NCBI GenBank assembly: GCA_016783965.1 | Contig: JADHVO010000004.1 | Coordinates: 1 to 64,000, forward strand | DNA length: 64,000 nt | Source of the DNA: Alphaproteobacteria bacterium | Lineage (GTDB): Bacteria; Pseudomonadota; Alphaproteobacteria; Micropepsales; Micropepsaceae | Direction of reading: 5' to 3' | Shown: positions 48,136 through 56,969 of the stretch, piece by piece | How positions within the stretch are numbered: the first letter of the stretch is position 1 | Layout: every line of letters starts with the position of its first letter | Translations under genes and position numbers: made by a program | The notes under the pieces: generated by a model | Database searches by the model: none | What the model was told of the DNA's origin: nothing | What the model saw: only the letters and a program-made list of their open reading frames with translations

Positions 48136-49055
48136 GGGAACGGGTGGCCTTGGCCCGCGCCGAGCTGCGCGTTCATCCGGCTGAACACGCGCACGAGATT
48201 ATCGCAGGCCGGTTTCGCGGCCTCGCACTGGACCGCCATCTCGACGTACACCGCGCCGTCCTTTTCGACGAGGTGGCGCTTCACGGCCGCGGGATAGGCG
48301 ACGTCGCCCGGCGGCGTGAACGACCACAGCGTCTTCTCCGCATCGTCTTCGGCGACCGTCCAGCCGTCCTGCGTGCTGAACGTCACGCCCGGTTTGGCGT
48401 GAAGCGCGGCCAGCGCCGCGGCGACCGACGGGTAGCCGATGGTCGGGCCGGCGGCTTCCGGCAGCGGCGACTGATAGTTGGGGCAATGGGCAGAGAGGTT
48501 CGCCCACGCCGCATCGACAGCCGCGGGCGAGGATTTCTTCGCGATGTCGCCGGCCGTGGCATTGTCGAGGACGTTGTTCTCCTCGCGCATGACCGTGAAG
48601 CCGCCGGCCGTCGGCGCCTGATACAGAACGAGGAAACCGCAGCTGCGATCGATGTTGGCGAAGCGGCTGACCAGATCGAGCGCGACGAAGGTGCCGGGCA
48701 ACGGTGCGTTCGGCGAATCCTTCGTCCAGGTGACGGTGGTGATGCGCCGTTCGAGCACGGCGCCGGCCCTGGCGTTGAACCTTGCGACGCGATCCGAGAA
48801 GGCGGCGAGCGTCTCGTCCTTTTGCAGCAGCGGCGCAATTAGTGCGTAGGCCTCGGCGTACTTTCCGGCGTCCATGGCCGCGAGATACACAGCTGCGGTG
48901 CCGCGTGCCTCCTGCTCGAGTTCGGCTGAAGGTGTCCATCCGGGCTTGGAGTCGGTCGTGACATTGACGGCGCGGGGCGGGTCTGCCGACACCGCCCGCA
49001 TGGGCAGCACGGCGAGCGTCAGCGCGATGGCCGAACCGATGATGTGGTGCCGCAT
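48132..49055 (-). CDS. Exported protein with a DUF4019-like domain
   Basis: A 307-residue protein with signal peptide (MRHHIIGSAIALTLAVLPMR). Residues about 50-145 match the DUF4019 pattern (AAVYLAAMDAGKYAEAYALI, ERRITTVTWTKDSPNAPLPG, FVALDLVSRFANIDRSCGFL). The rest has AAALAALHAKPGVTFSTQDG and CEAAKPACDNLVRVFSRMNA, with paired cysteines. The second half carries no motif I know. Coupled to the methyltransferase by ATGA. Confidence 0.75.
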   Translation of the reverse strand: MRHHIIGSAIALTLAVLPMRAVSADPPRAVNVTTDSKPGWTPSAELEQEARGTAAVYLAAMDAGKYAEAYALIAPLLQKDETLAAFSDRVARFNARAGAVLERRITTVTWTKDSPNAPLPGTFVALDLVSRFANIDRSCGFLVLYQAPTAGGFTVMREENNVLDNATAGDIAKKSSPAAVDAAWANLSAHCPNYQSPLPEAAGPTIGYPSVAAALAALHAKPGVTFSTQDGWTVAEDDAEKTLWSFTPPGDVAYPAAVKRHLVEKDGAVYVEMAVQCEAAKPACDNLVRVFSRMNAQLGAGQGHPFP

Positions 49056-49117
49056 TGCTGTGATGCCTCGCGAAGCGGGCAGAGGATAGCGGTTGTGCGG
49101 CCGTCCCCACACCCGTT

Positions 49118-49918
49118 TTATTGAGCGGATGGAAATCGCGGCTCGCGCTTTTCGCGGATGGCGGCGATGCCTTCGGGGACTTCGCCGCTCAGGAAGCACA
49201 GCATCTCCATCGCGAGGCTGGCGTCGAAGGCCGGCTGGAAGTGGCGCATCCAGTTGTTGAGCGAACGCTTGGTGAAGCGGATCGCCTGCTGGCTGCCGGT
49301 GGCGAGCTTCTGCGCGGTCGCGAGCGCCCGGTCGAGCAATTGGGCGCGCGGGACGCAGAGGCTGACGAGGCCGATGCGCTCGGCTTCCTTCCCGTCCACG
49401 AAGTCGGCGGTCATCAGGTAGTACTTGGCCTTCGCCATGCCGCAGAGGAGCGGCCACAGGATGACGGCGTGATCACCGGCGCTGACGCCGAGGCGGACAT
49501 GCCCGTCGGTGATGCGCGCCTCCTCCGCCATGATCGAGATGTCGGCCATAAGCGCCACCGCGAGGCCGGCGCCGACGGCGACGCCGTTGATGGCGGAGAC
49601 GATCGGCTTCTCGCAGGCGAGCATGTTGAAGACAATGTCGCCGGCCTCCTTCATCGTGTTCGCGACCTGCGCCGGGTTGCCGGCGGTTTCGCTGATCCAG
49701 TCGAGGTCGCCGCCGGCGGAGAAGGCGCGCTCGCCCGCGCCGGTGACGACGGCGACGCGGACGGCTGGATCGCTGTCGATCAGCGGCCAGATCTTCGTGA
49801 GCTCCCAGTGCAGGCGGGCGTTGGTGGCATTCATCGCCTGCGGACGGTTGAGCGTGATGAGCAGGACGCCGTTGGGCTTTCGATCGAAGAGGAGGAATTG
49901 GAAATCGGCGTAGTCCAT
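49118..49918 (-). CDS. Enoyl-CoA hydratase/isomerase-family protein
   Basis: Crotonase-family enzyme of 266 residues. Features: VLLITLNRPQAMNATNARLH, RAFSAGGDLDWISETAGNPA (oxyanion), NGVAVGAGLAVALMADISIM, ITDGHVRLGVSAGDHAVILW and KSLN-like RSLNNWMRHFQPAFD. The GHVRLGVSAGD loop, with Asp rather than paired Glu, is like isomerase or hydrolase members, so the exact reaction is open. Start ATG 49918 before a palindromic repeat. Confidence 0.88.
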   Translation of the reverse strand: MDYADFQFLLFDRKPNGVLLITLNRPQAMNATNARLHWELTKIWPLIDSDPAVRVAVVTGAGERAFSAGGDLDWISETAGNPAQVANTMKEAGDIVFNMLACEKPIVSAINGVAVGAGLAVALMADISIMAEEARITDGHVRLGVSAGDHAVILWPLLCGMAKAKYYLMTADFVDGKEAERIGLVSLCVPRAQLLDRALATAQKLATGSQQAIRFTKRSLNNWMRHFQPAFDASLAMEMLCFLSGEVPEGIAAIREKREPRFPSAQ

Positions 49919-49950
49919 GGGGGCGGCTCCTGTCTTTCGCACCTCGAAGA

Positions 49951-49982
49951 TTGTCATGGCCCGCTGTTGCGGGCCATGACAA
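49951..49982. repeat. Perfect palindrome TTGTCATGGCCCGC
   Basis: 14-bp arms TTGTCATGGCCCGC and GCGGGCCATGACAA around a 4-base loop. A partial copy TTGCGGGCCATGACAG follows at 50001-50016. This lies between the divergent crotonase gene and the ABC ATPase gene. Confidence 0.8.
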
Positions 49983-50035
49983 CAAGGGATGGCGACGCTT
50001 TTGCGGGCCATGACAGTGTGTTTTATTGCGTGAAC

Positions 50036-50779
50036 ATGTCCCTCCTCACCCTCTCCGGCATCTCCAAGAAATTCGACAACGGCACGCAGGCGATTGCGCG
50101 GCTGGACCTTGACGTTGCGGACGGGGAATTCCTGTCGCTGGTGGGGCCGAGCGGGTGCGGGAAATCGACCGCGCTGCGCATCATCGCCGGGTTGCTGACA
50201 CCGGAAACGGGGATGGTAACGTTCGCGGAGCCGAAGCCGCCGATCGGGTTCGTGTTTCAGGAGCCGACCCTGATGCCGTGGGCGACGGCGCTGTCGAACG
50301 CGCGGCTGCCGCTGGACCTGAACGGACACCATCGCGGGGAGGCGAACGACCGCGCGGCGCGGGCGCTGGCGCGTGTCGGGCTCGCCGGGTTCGAGAAGGC
50401 ATATCCGCGCGAGCTTTCGGGCGGGATGAAGATGCGCGTATCGATCGCGCGCGCCATCGCGGCGGAGCCGAAGCTGCTGTTAATGGATGAGCCGTTCGCG
50501 GCGCTCGACGAGCTGACGCGCCAGGCGCTGAATGACGACCTGCTGAAGCTCAAGCGGGAAGACGCGCTGACCGTGATCTTCGTCACGCATTCGGTTTACG
50601 AGAGCACCTACCTGTCGAGCCGCGTGGTGGTGATGACGCCGCGGCCGGGACGCGTGGCGGCGGACCTGGCGCTGAACCCGCCGGCGGAGCGGGACGAGAG
50701 CTACCGGCTGTCGCCGCAGTTCACGGGGGACGCCGGGCGCGTATCGGTGGCGCTGAAGAGCGCAATGGCGGCGGCATGA
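50036..50779 (+). CDS. ABC transporter ATP-binding protein (NMT1/tau-type importer)
   Basis: Cytoplasmic ATPase of 247 residues. Walker A GPSGCGKST near 38, Q-loop FVFQEPTLMPWATA, signature LSGGMKMRVSIARAI, Walker B LLLMDEPFAALDE and H-loop VTHSVYEST. The layout matches the TauB/SsuB/ThiZ group. It acts with the permease that follows and most likely with the substrate-binding protein at 45.8 kb. Confidence 0.93.
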   Translation: MSLLTLSGISKKFDNGTQAIARLDLDVADGEFLSLVGPSGCGKSTALRIIAGLLTPETGMVTFAEPKPPIGFVFQEPTLMPWATALSNARLPLDLNGHHRGEANDRAARALARVGLAGFEKAYPRELSGGMKMRVSIARAIAAEPKLLLMDEPFAALDELTRQALNDDLLKLKREDALTVIFVTHSVYESTYLSSRVVVMTPRPGRVAADLALNPPAERDESYRLSPQFTGDAGRVSVALKSAMAAA

Positions 50780-50802
50780 GGACGTTCATTTGTCGAGGCA
50801 CT

Positions 50803-50857
50803 GTCCCCCACCCGAAAAATGCTTCGCATTTTTCGACCTCCCCACAAAGGGGGAGGT
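50803..50857. repeat. Palindromic repeat supplying the permease ribosome site
   Basis: CGAAAAATGC and GCATTTTTCG form a perfect hairpin (50813-50835), and GGGGGAGG at the far end of the element is the ribosome site of the permease. A related copy is at 60708-60762. Confidence 0.8.
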
Positions 50858-50858
50858 A

Positions 50859-51656
50859 ATGATGAAGCGCGATATCGGATTTCTGCGCTACCTGATTCCC
50901 GTTGTCGTGTTCGCGGCAGCGCTGGTGCTGTGGGAATGGCGGGTGCATGCGAGCGGGATTTCGCCGCTGGTGCTGGCGACGCCGTCTGACATCTGGACGG
51001 CGCTGTTCGAGCACTGGGACGTGCTGGGGCCGGCGCTGCTGTTCACGCTGAAGATCACGGCGGAGGCGTTCGTGCTGGCGACGGTGGCGGGCGTGGCCAT
51101 CGCCGTGCTGTTCTCGCTGAGCCGGGTGATCGAGTGGGCGCTCTATCCGTTCGCGGTGGTGTTGCAGGTGACGCCAGTGGTGGCCATCGCGCCGCTGCTC
51201 CTGATCTGGATCGGCTACGACAATGTGAACGAGGTGCTCGTCGTACTGGCGTGGATCATCTCGTTCTTCACCGTGCTGTCGAACACGGTGACGGGCCTGA
51301 AATCGGCGGACCACAACCTGACCGATCTGATGAAGCTGTACGGCGCATCGCGGCTCCAGATCTTGTGGCGTCTGCAATTGCCGAGCGCCCTGCCCTACAT
51401 CCTGACCGGCATGAAGATCTCGGGCGGGCTGGCGCTGATCGGCGCGGTGACGGCGGAGTTCGTGGCGGGATCGGGCAACGATCTGGGGCTGGGCTGGGTG
51501 ATCACACTGTCGACCCGCAACCTGGACACGGCGCAGGCCTTCGCGGCGCTGGCGCTGCTGTCGGTGCTGGGCATCGCGATCCTGTTCGCACTGACGGGAC
51601 TGGAATGGGCGCTTCTGCACCGCTGGCACGAAAGCGCGGTGAAGAAGCAGAGCTGA
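50859..51656 (+). CDS. ABC transporter permease
   Basis: Inner-membrane permease of 265 residues with about six helices (YLIPVVVFAAALVLWEWRVH, LLFTLKITAEAFVLATVAGV, VVLQVTPVVAIAPLLLIWIG) and the EAA-like motif LYGASRLQILWRLQLPSALP that contacts the ATPase. It belongs to the nitrate/sulfonate/taurine/thiamine-pyrimidine group. The ATG at 50859 follows a GGGGGAGGTAAT that is part of a repeat. The next gene is the secreted TPR protein, 10 bases later. Confidence 0.92.
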   Translation: MMKRDIGFLRYLIPVVVFAAALVLWEWRVHASGISPLVLATPSDIWTALFEHWDVLGPALLFTLKITAEAFVLATVAGVAIAVLFSLSRVIEWALYPFAVVLQVTPVVAIAPLLLIWIGYDNVNEVLVVLAWIISFFTVLSNTVTGLKSADHNLTDLMKLYGASRLQILWRLQLPSALPYILTGMKISGGLALIGAVTAEFVAGSGNDLGLGWVITLSTRNLDTAQAFAALALLSVLGIAILFALTGLEWALLHRWHESAVKKQS

Positions 51657-51666
51657 AGGGGGAACA

Positions 51667-52419
51667 ATGAAAGCGGCAATACTAGGCACCGCGCTCATCT
51701 TTCTCACCGGCGCGGCCTTCGCCGATGTCCCCGGCGGCTTCGGGATTTCGCCGAGCGATTCTGGCGAAGCGCTGCGCTATCTTCGATGCGGCAAGGCCAC
51801 ACTCGACTTCGAGGCGCGGATCGTCGCCTGCAAGCAGCTAGTGAGGGACAAAGGTGCCGACAGCTATGCGGGTTCCATGCTTGGGAAAATTTATCTCGAG
51901 CAGGGCGACATGGAAAAGGCGCATGCCGTCTACGATCAAATGGTCGCGAACAGCGGGCGCGATCCGTGGGCGTGGGCACAGCGCGGCGCGTTCTTTGTGG
52001 CGGCCGGCGATCCGAACTCCGCGATGAAGGACGCCGAGGCAGCATTCGCGGCCGCACCGCAGACGCCAGCCGCGTTCACGGCGCGCTGCTTTGTCCGCGC
52101 GATTGCCAACCGCGAATTGGAAGCCGGTCTTGCAGATTGCGACGCCGCGTTCGCCAAGGCGCCGGTCGATGCCGATATGCTAAGCACCAAAGGGCTTATC
52201 CTTTATCGCATGGGCCGCTTTTCCGATGCCGTCGACGCATTGACGTCGGCGATCAGAAAGGATTTCGATAGGGTGGATGCCTGGTCGAGGTATCTGCGCG
52301 GCTTGGCTAAGAGGGCGCAAGGCAATTCAGCCAACGGGGATTCGGATATCGACGCCGCCGCTCTGATCGATCCGCATATCTCAGATCTCCTCGACCGCTA
52401 TGGCGTGAAGGCACCTTAA
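51667..52419 (+). CDS. Secreted TPR protein, fourth paralogue
   Basis: A 250-residue protein with signal peptide (MKAAILGTALIFLTGAAFAD), TPR helices (AGSMLGKIYLEQGDMEKAHA, WAWAQRGAFFVAAGDPNSAM, AFTARCFVRAIANRELEAGL) and the C-terminal signature YLRGLAKRAQGNSANGDSDI, related to RGLAKRKQGD of the GTA-embedded paralogues. Cysteines near 37-50 (CGKATLDFEARIVAC) keep the same spacing type. It follows the permease gene by 10 bases and may be transcribed with it. Confidence 0.8.
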   Translation: MKAAILGTALIFLTGAAFADVPGGFGISPSDSGEALRYLRCGKATLDFEARIVACKQLVRDKGADSYAGSMLGKIYLEQGDMEKAHAVYDQMVANSGRDPWAWAQRGAFFVAAGDPNSAMKDAEAAFAAAPQTPAAFTARCFVRAIANRELEAGLADCDAAFAKAPVDADMLSTKGLILYRMGRFSDAVDALTSAIRKDFDRVDAWSRYLRGLAKRAQGNSANGDSDIDAAALIDPHISDLLDRYGVKAP

Positions 52420-52832
52420 AGCAGCGGGCCCTTGGGCAGCGGGACGAGGCGGGCGGTGGAGGTGCCTTTGGCGAGGACTTCGCCCTGCTCGTTCAGGAGG
52501 CGGCCTTCGAGGAAGGCGGTGGTCTTGCCCATGCGCTCGATCCAGGCTTGGGCGATGACGGGGCCAGGCCTGGCGGACTGCATAAAGCTGATCTTGATCT
52601 CGAGGCTGAGCGGTGAAAGCTGGCGGCCGGACTTCGCGATCACGACATGCGCCATCGCGGCGTCGATCCAGCCGGTGATGAAGCCGCCCTGCACGATGCC
52701 GCCGGAGTGGCAGTGATCCATGCGGGCGCGGTAGCGAAGGACGGCGCGGCCGGACGCGGCGCCGTCGTCGATCACGTGCTCGAGGCCCAGGGTGGCGGAC
52801 AGGCTGTCCGGCTTCTCTGCAACTTCAGACAT
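52416..52832 (-). CDS. PaaI-type hotdog thioesterase
   Basis: A 138-residue acyl-CoA thioesterase-like protein. Hotdog pattern: YRARMDHCHSGGIVQGGFIT, WIDAAMAHVVIAKSGRQLSP, SLEIKISFMQSARPGPVIAQ, AWIERMGKTTAFLEGRLLNE, KGTSTARLV. The HSGGIVQGGFI loop replaces the usual HGGxxxxLAD. Substrate unknown. Stop overlaps the TPR gene tail by 4 bases; start ATG 52832. Confidence 0.9.
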   Translation of the reverse strand: MSEVAEKPDSLSATLGLEHVIDDGAASGRAVLRYRARMDHCHSGGIVQGGFITGWIDAAMAHVVIAKSGRQLSPLSLEIKISFMQSARPGPVIAQAWIERMGKTTAFLEGRLLNEQGEVLAKGTSTARLVPLPKGPLL

Positions 52833-52948
52833 GTGTGCTTTCCGGCGATGACGATGCGGTGCTGTAGCGCGCGGCGGCGCGCGGGCGCAAGATGACGCAA
52901 CGGAGGGCACGTTCCTCGTGCTTGCGCGGTTCACGGCGCACCAACTGG

Positions 52949-52975
52949 ATGGCCCGCTGATGCGGGCCATGACAG
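52949..52975. repeat. Short palindrome ATGGCCCGC/GCGGGCCAT
   Basis: ATGGCCCGCTGATGCGGGCC then ATGACAG, a member of the family at 42097 and 49951. It lies just past the MHS transporter stop. Confidence 0.7.
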
Positions 52976-52981
52976 TCGGGA

Positions 52982-54313
52982 TCAGGCCGTCGGCGGGAGG
53001 CCGGGGGCGGGTTCTTCGTCGAACGGGGCTTTCGCGAGGCGCGCGGGGGCGCTTTCGGTCATCAGGATCATGGCGACGAGGCTGGCGGCGATTGCGACGA
53101 CGAGATACCAGGACGGCGCCATCGGATTGCCGGTGACGTGTATCAGCCAGGCGATCACGGCCTGCGTCGAGCCGCCGAAGATCGAGATCGCCACGGCATA
53201 GACGGTGCCGAAGATGCCGCCGCGCACCTTCTTGGGCAGCACCTCGATGAAGGCGACGTAGAACGCGCCCGACGAGATGTTGAGCAGGATCGACAGCGTG
53301 GCGGTGCCGATGAGGAGCGCGGCGGTCGAGCGCTCGTTCACGATCAGCATGAACACCGGATAGGCGAGCAGCAGGAACAGCGTGCGGCTGCCCACCATCA
53401 TCACGCGGCGGCCGTAGATATCGGACAGAATGCCGCCGGCGAGCGAGGCCGCGACGCCGAACACGCCGTTGATCATGGTCGCGCCGTAGCTCGGCGCGGC
53501 CGCCATGTGCAGCGTGTTCTGCGCGAAGGTCGTCATGTAGTTGAGGACGTAGGTGGCGACGGTGCCGCCAATGAAGATGAAGAGCGCCAGCACGATGACG
53601 CGACCGTGCGTGGCGAAACCGGCGGCGAAGCCCTGGTGTTCCTGCTCCGGCAGATGGTCGGGCGTGTGCAGCGACTCCGGCAACTGGCGGCGGATGTAGA
53701 GGCCGAAGGGCAAGGTCAGCGCGCCGAGGGTGAAGGCGACGCGCCAGCCATAGGTGTCGAGCGCTTCCGGCGAGAGGTTCAGCGCGAGCAGGAGGCCGAC
53801 GGTGCCGCCGACCATGGCGGAGACGCTCTGGCTGGCGCTCTGCCAAGAGGCGTAGAGGCCACGGCGGTTGGCGGGCGCGCCTTCGACGAGATAGGCGGTG
53901 GAGGGGCCGACCTCACCGCCGAGCGCGAAGCCCTGGGTCAGGCGCGCGAGCACCGCCAGCGCCGGCGCCGCAACGCCGATGACGGAATAGGAGGGGATCA
54001 GCGCCAGCGCGAGGATGGCGAGCCCCATCATGGTGAAGCTGACCAGCATGGCGGGGCGGCGGCCGGCGCGGTCGGCGTAATGGCCGAGCACGATGCCGCC
54101 CACGGGCCGGAGCAGGAAGCCGGCGAAGAAGGTGCCGAGCGACAGCATCAGGCTGCCGAAATCGGTGCCCGCCAGCACCTTGGGAAAGAAGGCGTGGCCG
54201 ATGGCGATCGAGAAGAAGGAATAGGTGGTGAAGTCGTAGAATTCGAGCGCATTGCCGAGGACCGCGGCGGCGACGTGATGGCGCTTGATGATCGGCGTCT
54301 CGGATGCGGTCAA
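52982..54313 (-). CDS. MHS-family major facilitator transporter
   Basis: A 443-residue 12-helix proton symporter of the metabolite:H+ (MHS) group. Features: AAVLGNALEFYDFTTYSFFS, RPVGGIVLGHYADRAGRRPA (loop 2-3), LTQGFALGGEVGPSTAYLVE, NRRGLYASWQSASQSVSAMV, FEPxxG-like GGILSDIYGRRVMMVGSRTL and SIFGGSTQAVIAWLIHVTGN. I chose TTG 54313, seven bases after GGGGGA, because no ATG lies near the first helix; ATG 54376 adds 21 unlikely residues. A broken relative is at 58.3-59.6 kb. The 275 bases upstream hold no confident gene. Confidence 0.9.
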   Translation of the reverse strand: MTASETPIIKRHHVAAAVLGNALEFYDFTTYSFFSIAIGHAFFPKVLAGTDFGSLMLSLGTFFAGFLLRPVGGIVLGHYADRAGRRPAMLVSFTMMGLAILALALIPSYSVIGVAAPALAVLARLTQGFALGGEVGPSTAYLVEGAPANRRGLYASWQSASQSVSAMVGGTVGLLLALNLSPEALDTYGWRVAFTLGALTLPFGLYIRRQLPESLHTPDHLPEQEHQGFAAGFATHGRVIVLALFIFIGGTVATYVLNYMTTFAQNTLHMAAAPSYGATMINGVFGVAASLAGGILSDIYGRRVMMVGSRTLFLLLAYPVFMLIVNERSTAALLIGTATLSILLNISSGAFYVAFIEVLPKKVRGGIFGTVYAVAISIFGGSTQAVIAWLIHVTGNPMAPSWYLVVAIAASLVAMILMTESAPARLAKAPFDEEPAPGLPPTA

Positions 54314-54588
54314 CGGTGATCCCCCGGATGAACAGGCAGTCTTGCACGAATGGAGAGCCAAAAGTCCACGCCACAAGCGGAACCAGCCGGCGGTGATGAG
54401 GCGGCACCAGCTTCATCAGACCGTGCTCGACCATCTGACGCCAGCCGCGCAAGCGTTCGTCGCGAGTCTCGCGCTCGATGGTGTAGTTCCGCCTGCTCTT
54501 TCGGAAAGTCGCCGGCGCGCGCGCGGCGACTTCGGCGGCAAGCGCCACAGGGTCGGCCCTCGCGAGACGCGAGACGTACTTGCCCGAT

Positions 54589-54810
54589 TCAGTCGCGGGC
54601 AGCGAGGCCGTCGATGTTGTCGATGCCGTTGATGAAGGCGGCGTAGCCGACGGCATCGAGCAGGTCGCGGCGGGCGTCGCGGACCTGGCGCTTCAGAGCC
54701 TTCGGCCAGTGCGCCTCGTATTCGCGCATCGCTTCGCGTAACGCGTCGAGGGCGCGGATCGCCTCCAGCGCGGCGTCGCGGTCCACGTGAACCATAACCT
54801 TGGCTTTCAT
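54589..54810 (-). CDS. Small helical hypothetical protein
   Basis: A 73-residue protein: MKAKVMVHVDRDAALEAIRA, LDALREAMREYEAHWPKALK, RQVRDARRDLLDAVGYAAFI, NGIDNIDGLAARD. It is predicted mostly alpha-helical and charged, with no known family. The frame is open upstream to 54876. Start ATG 54810. It lies divergent from the DUF2849 gene. Confidence 0.5.
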   Translation of the reverse strand: MKAKVMVHVDRDAALEAIRALDALREAMREYEAHWPKALKRQVRDARRDLLDAVGYAAFINGIDNIDGLAARD

Positions 54811-54982
54811 CGTTCCCCCGAACGGGTTGGGCTCGAGAGAATCTTGCCCGGAACTGGTGAACAGCCCGTTAGTCATCCCAGACCGGGAAAAATAACGTCG
54901 TCAGTAGTGTTGTTCTTCAAAAATCACACGAAACTTGTGTGATGTTCTTGAAGTTTGCAGCGCGGCATGTGATTTAGCCCTT

Positions 54983-55303
54983 ATGGCCAAGGTCCAGGAC
55001 CCGCAGATGCTCACCGCCAACCGTCTTCGCGACGGGGAGGTCCTTTATTGGAGGGCGGGCAACTGGGTGCTGACCCTGGCGGAGGGCGAGGTTTTCGCGG
55101 ACCCCAAGGCTGCGGATGCGGCGCTGGCGGCGGCGGCGCGTTACGTCAAAGAGAATAGTGTGGTGGCGCCCTACCTTTTCGACGTGCGGGTAGCCGATGG
55201 CGTCATCAAGCCCGTGAAGGAGCGCGAGATCATCCGCGCCAGGGGGCCGACGGTGCGCGGCGAGGGCAAGCAGGCGCTCGGAGCGTTCGATGTATCGATA
55301 TGA
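54983..55303 (+). CDS. DUF2849 protein of the sulfite reductase operon
   Basis: A 106-residue protein: QMLTANRLRDGEVLYWRAGN, WVLTLAEGEVFADPKAADAA, APYLFDVRVADGVIKPVKER, EIIRARGPTVR. DUF2849 genes precede nitrite/sulfite reductase genes in many alphaproteobacteria. The stop overlaps the reductase start by 14 bases, implying coupling. Role is unknown but clearly associated with sulfite reduction. Confidence 0.9.
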   Translation: MAKVQDPQMLTANRLRDGEVLYWRAGNWVLTLAEGEVFADPKAADAALAAAARYVKENSVVAPYLFDVRVADGVIKPVKEREIIRARGPTVRGEGKQALGAFDVSI

Positions 55304-56969
55304 CGAGTTCGACGCCAGGTTCGTAGCGGAGCGCGTCGCCCAGTTCCGCGGCCAGGTCGAGCGGCGGCTCAAGGGCGAACTGACGGAAGACGAGTTCAAG
55401 CCGCTGCGGCTGATGAACGGCCTGTACCTGCAACTGCACGCCTACATGCTGCGCATCGCAGTGCCGTACGGGACCCTGGCATCGCGGCAGCTGCGCAAGC
55501 TGGCGCATATCGCGCGGACGTACGACCGCGGCTTCGGGCATTTCACCACGCGCACCAATTTGCAGTTCAACTGGATCAAGCTGGTGGACGTGCCGGACAT
55601 CCTGTCGGAGCTGGCGAGCGTCGAGATGCACTGCATCCAGACCAGCGGCAACTGCATCCGCAACGTGACCGCCGACCAGTTCGCGGGCGCGACGCCGGAG
55701 GAGATCGAGGATCCGCGGCCCCTGTGCGAGATCATCCGCCAGTGGTCTAGCCTGCATCCGGAATTCGTGTTCCTGGCGCGCAAGTTCAAGATCGCGGTGG
55801 GCGCGACCGAGCACGACCGCGCGGCGCTGCAATACCACGACATGGCGGTGCAGATCGTACGCAATGCGGAGGGCCGCGTCGGATACAAGGTGATGGCAGG
55901 CGGCGGCATGGGACGCACGCCCTACATCGCGCAGACGATGAGCGAGTTCGTGGAGCGCGAGGACATCCTGGCGTATCTGGAAGCCGTGCTGCGCGTGTAC
56001 AACCAGGACAGCCGCCGCGACAACAAGCACAAGCAGCGCATCAAGATCCTGGTCAACGCCATCGGCATCGAGGAGATGCGCCGGCGCGTCGATCGCGAGT
56101 TCGAAGAGCTGAAGCGGATGGGCACGCTGCAATTGCCCGCCGAGGAGCTGGCGCGGATCACGGCCTATTTCGCGCCGCCGGCGTTCGAGGCGCTGCCAGA
56201 CAACATGCCGTCTGGCGACAATGTGCCTGACGGCCTTGGGGCCTTCGAGGACTGGAAGAAGACCAATATCGCGAGGCACAAGGCGCCGGGTTACGCCATC
56301 GCGACGATCTCGCTGAAGACGCCGGGGCAGATTCCGGGCGACGCGAGCGCGGACCAGATGGACGCAATCGCGGACCTGGTGGACGAGTTCAGCCTCGGCG
56401 AAGTGCGCGTCAGCCATGAGCAGAACCTGGTGCTGCCGCATGTGCGTCAGCGCGACCTGCCGGCGATTTTCGCGCGGTTGCAGGCGCTGGACCTGGCGGC
56501 GCCGAATGCCGGGCTGATCACCGACATCATCGCCTGCCCCGGTCTCGATTACTGCGACCTCGCCAATGCGCGCTCGATCCCGATCGCACAGGACATTGCG
56601 CGAAGGTTCGCCAACATCGAGCGGCAACAGGAGATCGGCGAGCTGAAGATCAAGATCAGCGGCTGCATCAATGCCTGCGGCCATCACCATGCCGGACACA
56701 TCGGCATCCTGGGCGTCGACAAGAAGGGCGTGGAATTCTACCAGCTCCAGCTCGGCGGGTCCGGCGCCGAGGATGCGAGCATCGGCGACATCATGGGGCC
56801 GGGCTTCGGCGAGCACGAGATCGCGGGTGCCGTCGAGCGGGTCGTGAACCACTATCTGGCGGTGCGCCGGCCGGGCGAGCGCTTCCTCGACACCTATCGC
56901 CGCGTCGGCATGGAGCCGTTCAAGAACATCGCCTATCAGGAACAGATGTATGCCGCTCATACGGGTTGA
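55290..56969 (+). CDS. cysI: Sulfite reductase hemoprotein (nitrite/sulfite reductase family)
   Basis: Siroheme/4Fe-4S enzyme of 559 residues reducing sulfite to sulfide for cysteine synthesis. Family features: GHFTTRTNLQFNWIKLVDVP, SGNCIRNVTADQF, KFKIAVGATEHDRAA, YKVMAGGGMGRTP, and the four cluster cysteines in CPGLDYC (near 416-422) and SGCINAC (near 459-463). It is the larger ferredoxin- or NADPH-linked form, flanked by DUF2849 and DUF934 genes, with overlaps on both sides, so it forms one translational unit. Confidence 0.95.
   Translation: MYRYDEFDARFVAERVAQFRGQVERRLKGELTEDEFKPLRLMNGLYLQLHAYMLRIAVPYGTLASRQLRKLAHIARTYDRGFGHFTTRTNLQFNWIKLVDVPDILSELASVEMHCIQTSGNCIRNVTADQFAGATPEEIEDPRPLCEIIRQWSSLHPEFVFLARKFKIAVGATEHDRAALQYHDMAVQIVRNAEGRVGYKVMAGGGMGRTPYIAQTMSEFVEREDILAYLEAVLRVYNQDSRRDNKHKQRIKILVNAIGIEEMRRRVDREFEELKRMGTLQLPAEELARITAYFAPPAFEALPDNMPSGDNVPDGLGAFEDWKKTNIARHKAPGYAIATISLKTPGQIPGDASADQMDAIADLVDEFSLGEVRVSHEQNLVLPHVRQRDLPAIFARLQALDLAAPNAGLITDIIACPGLDYCDLANARSIPIAQDIARRFANIERQQEIGELKIKISGCINACGHHHAGHIGILGVDKKGVEFYQLQLGGSGAEDASIGDIMGPGFGEHEIAGAVERVVNHYLAVRRPGERFLDTYRRVGMEPFKNIAYQEQMYAAHTG

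Noticed and set aside
53913..54656. A minus-strand frame upstream of and overlapping the intact MHS transporter
   Set aside because: Its second half is a shadow of the transporter; the first half has no start with a ribosome site, although part of it (RRNYTIERETRDERLRGW) looks protein-like and may be a gene remnant.
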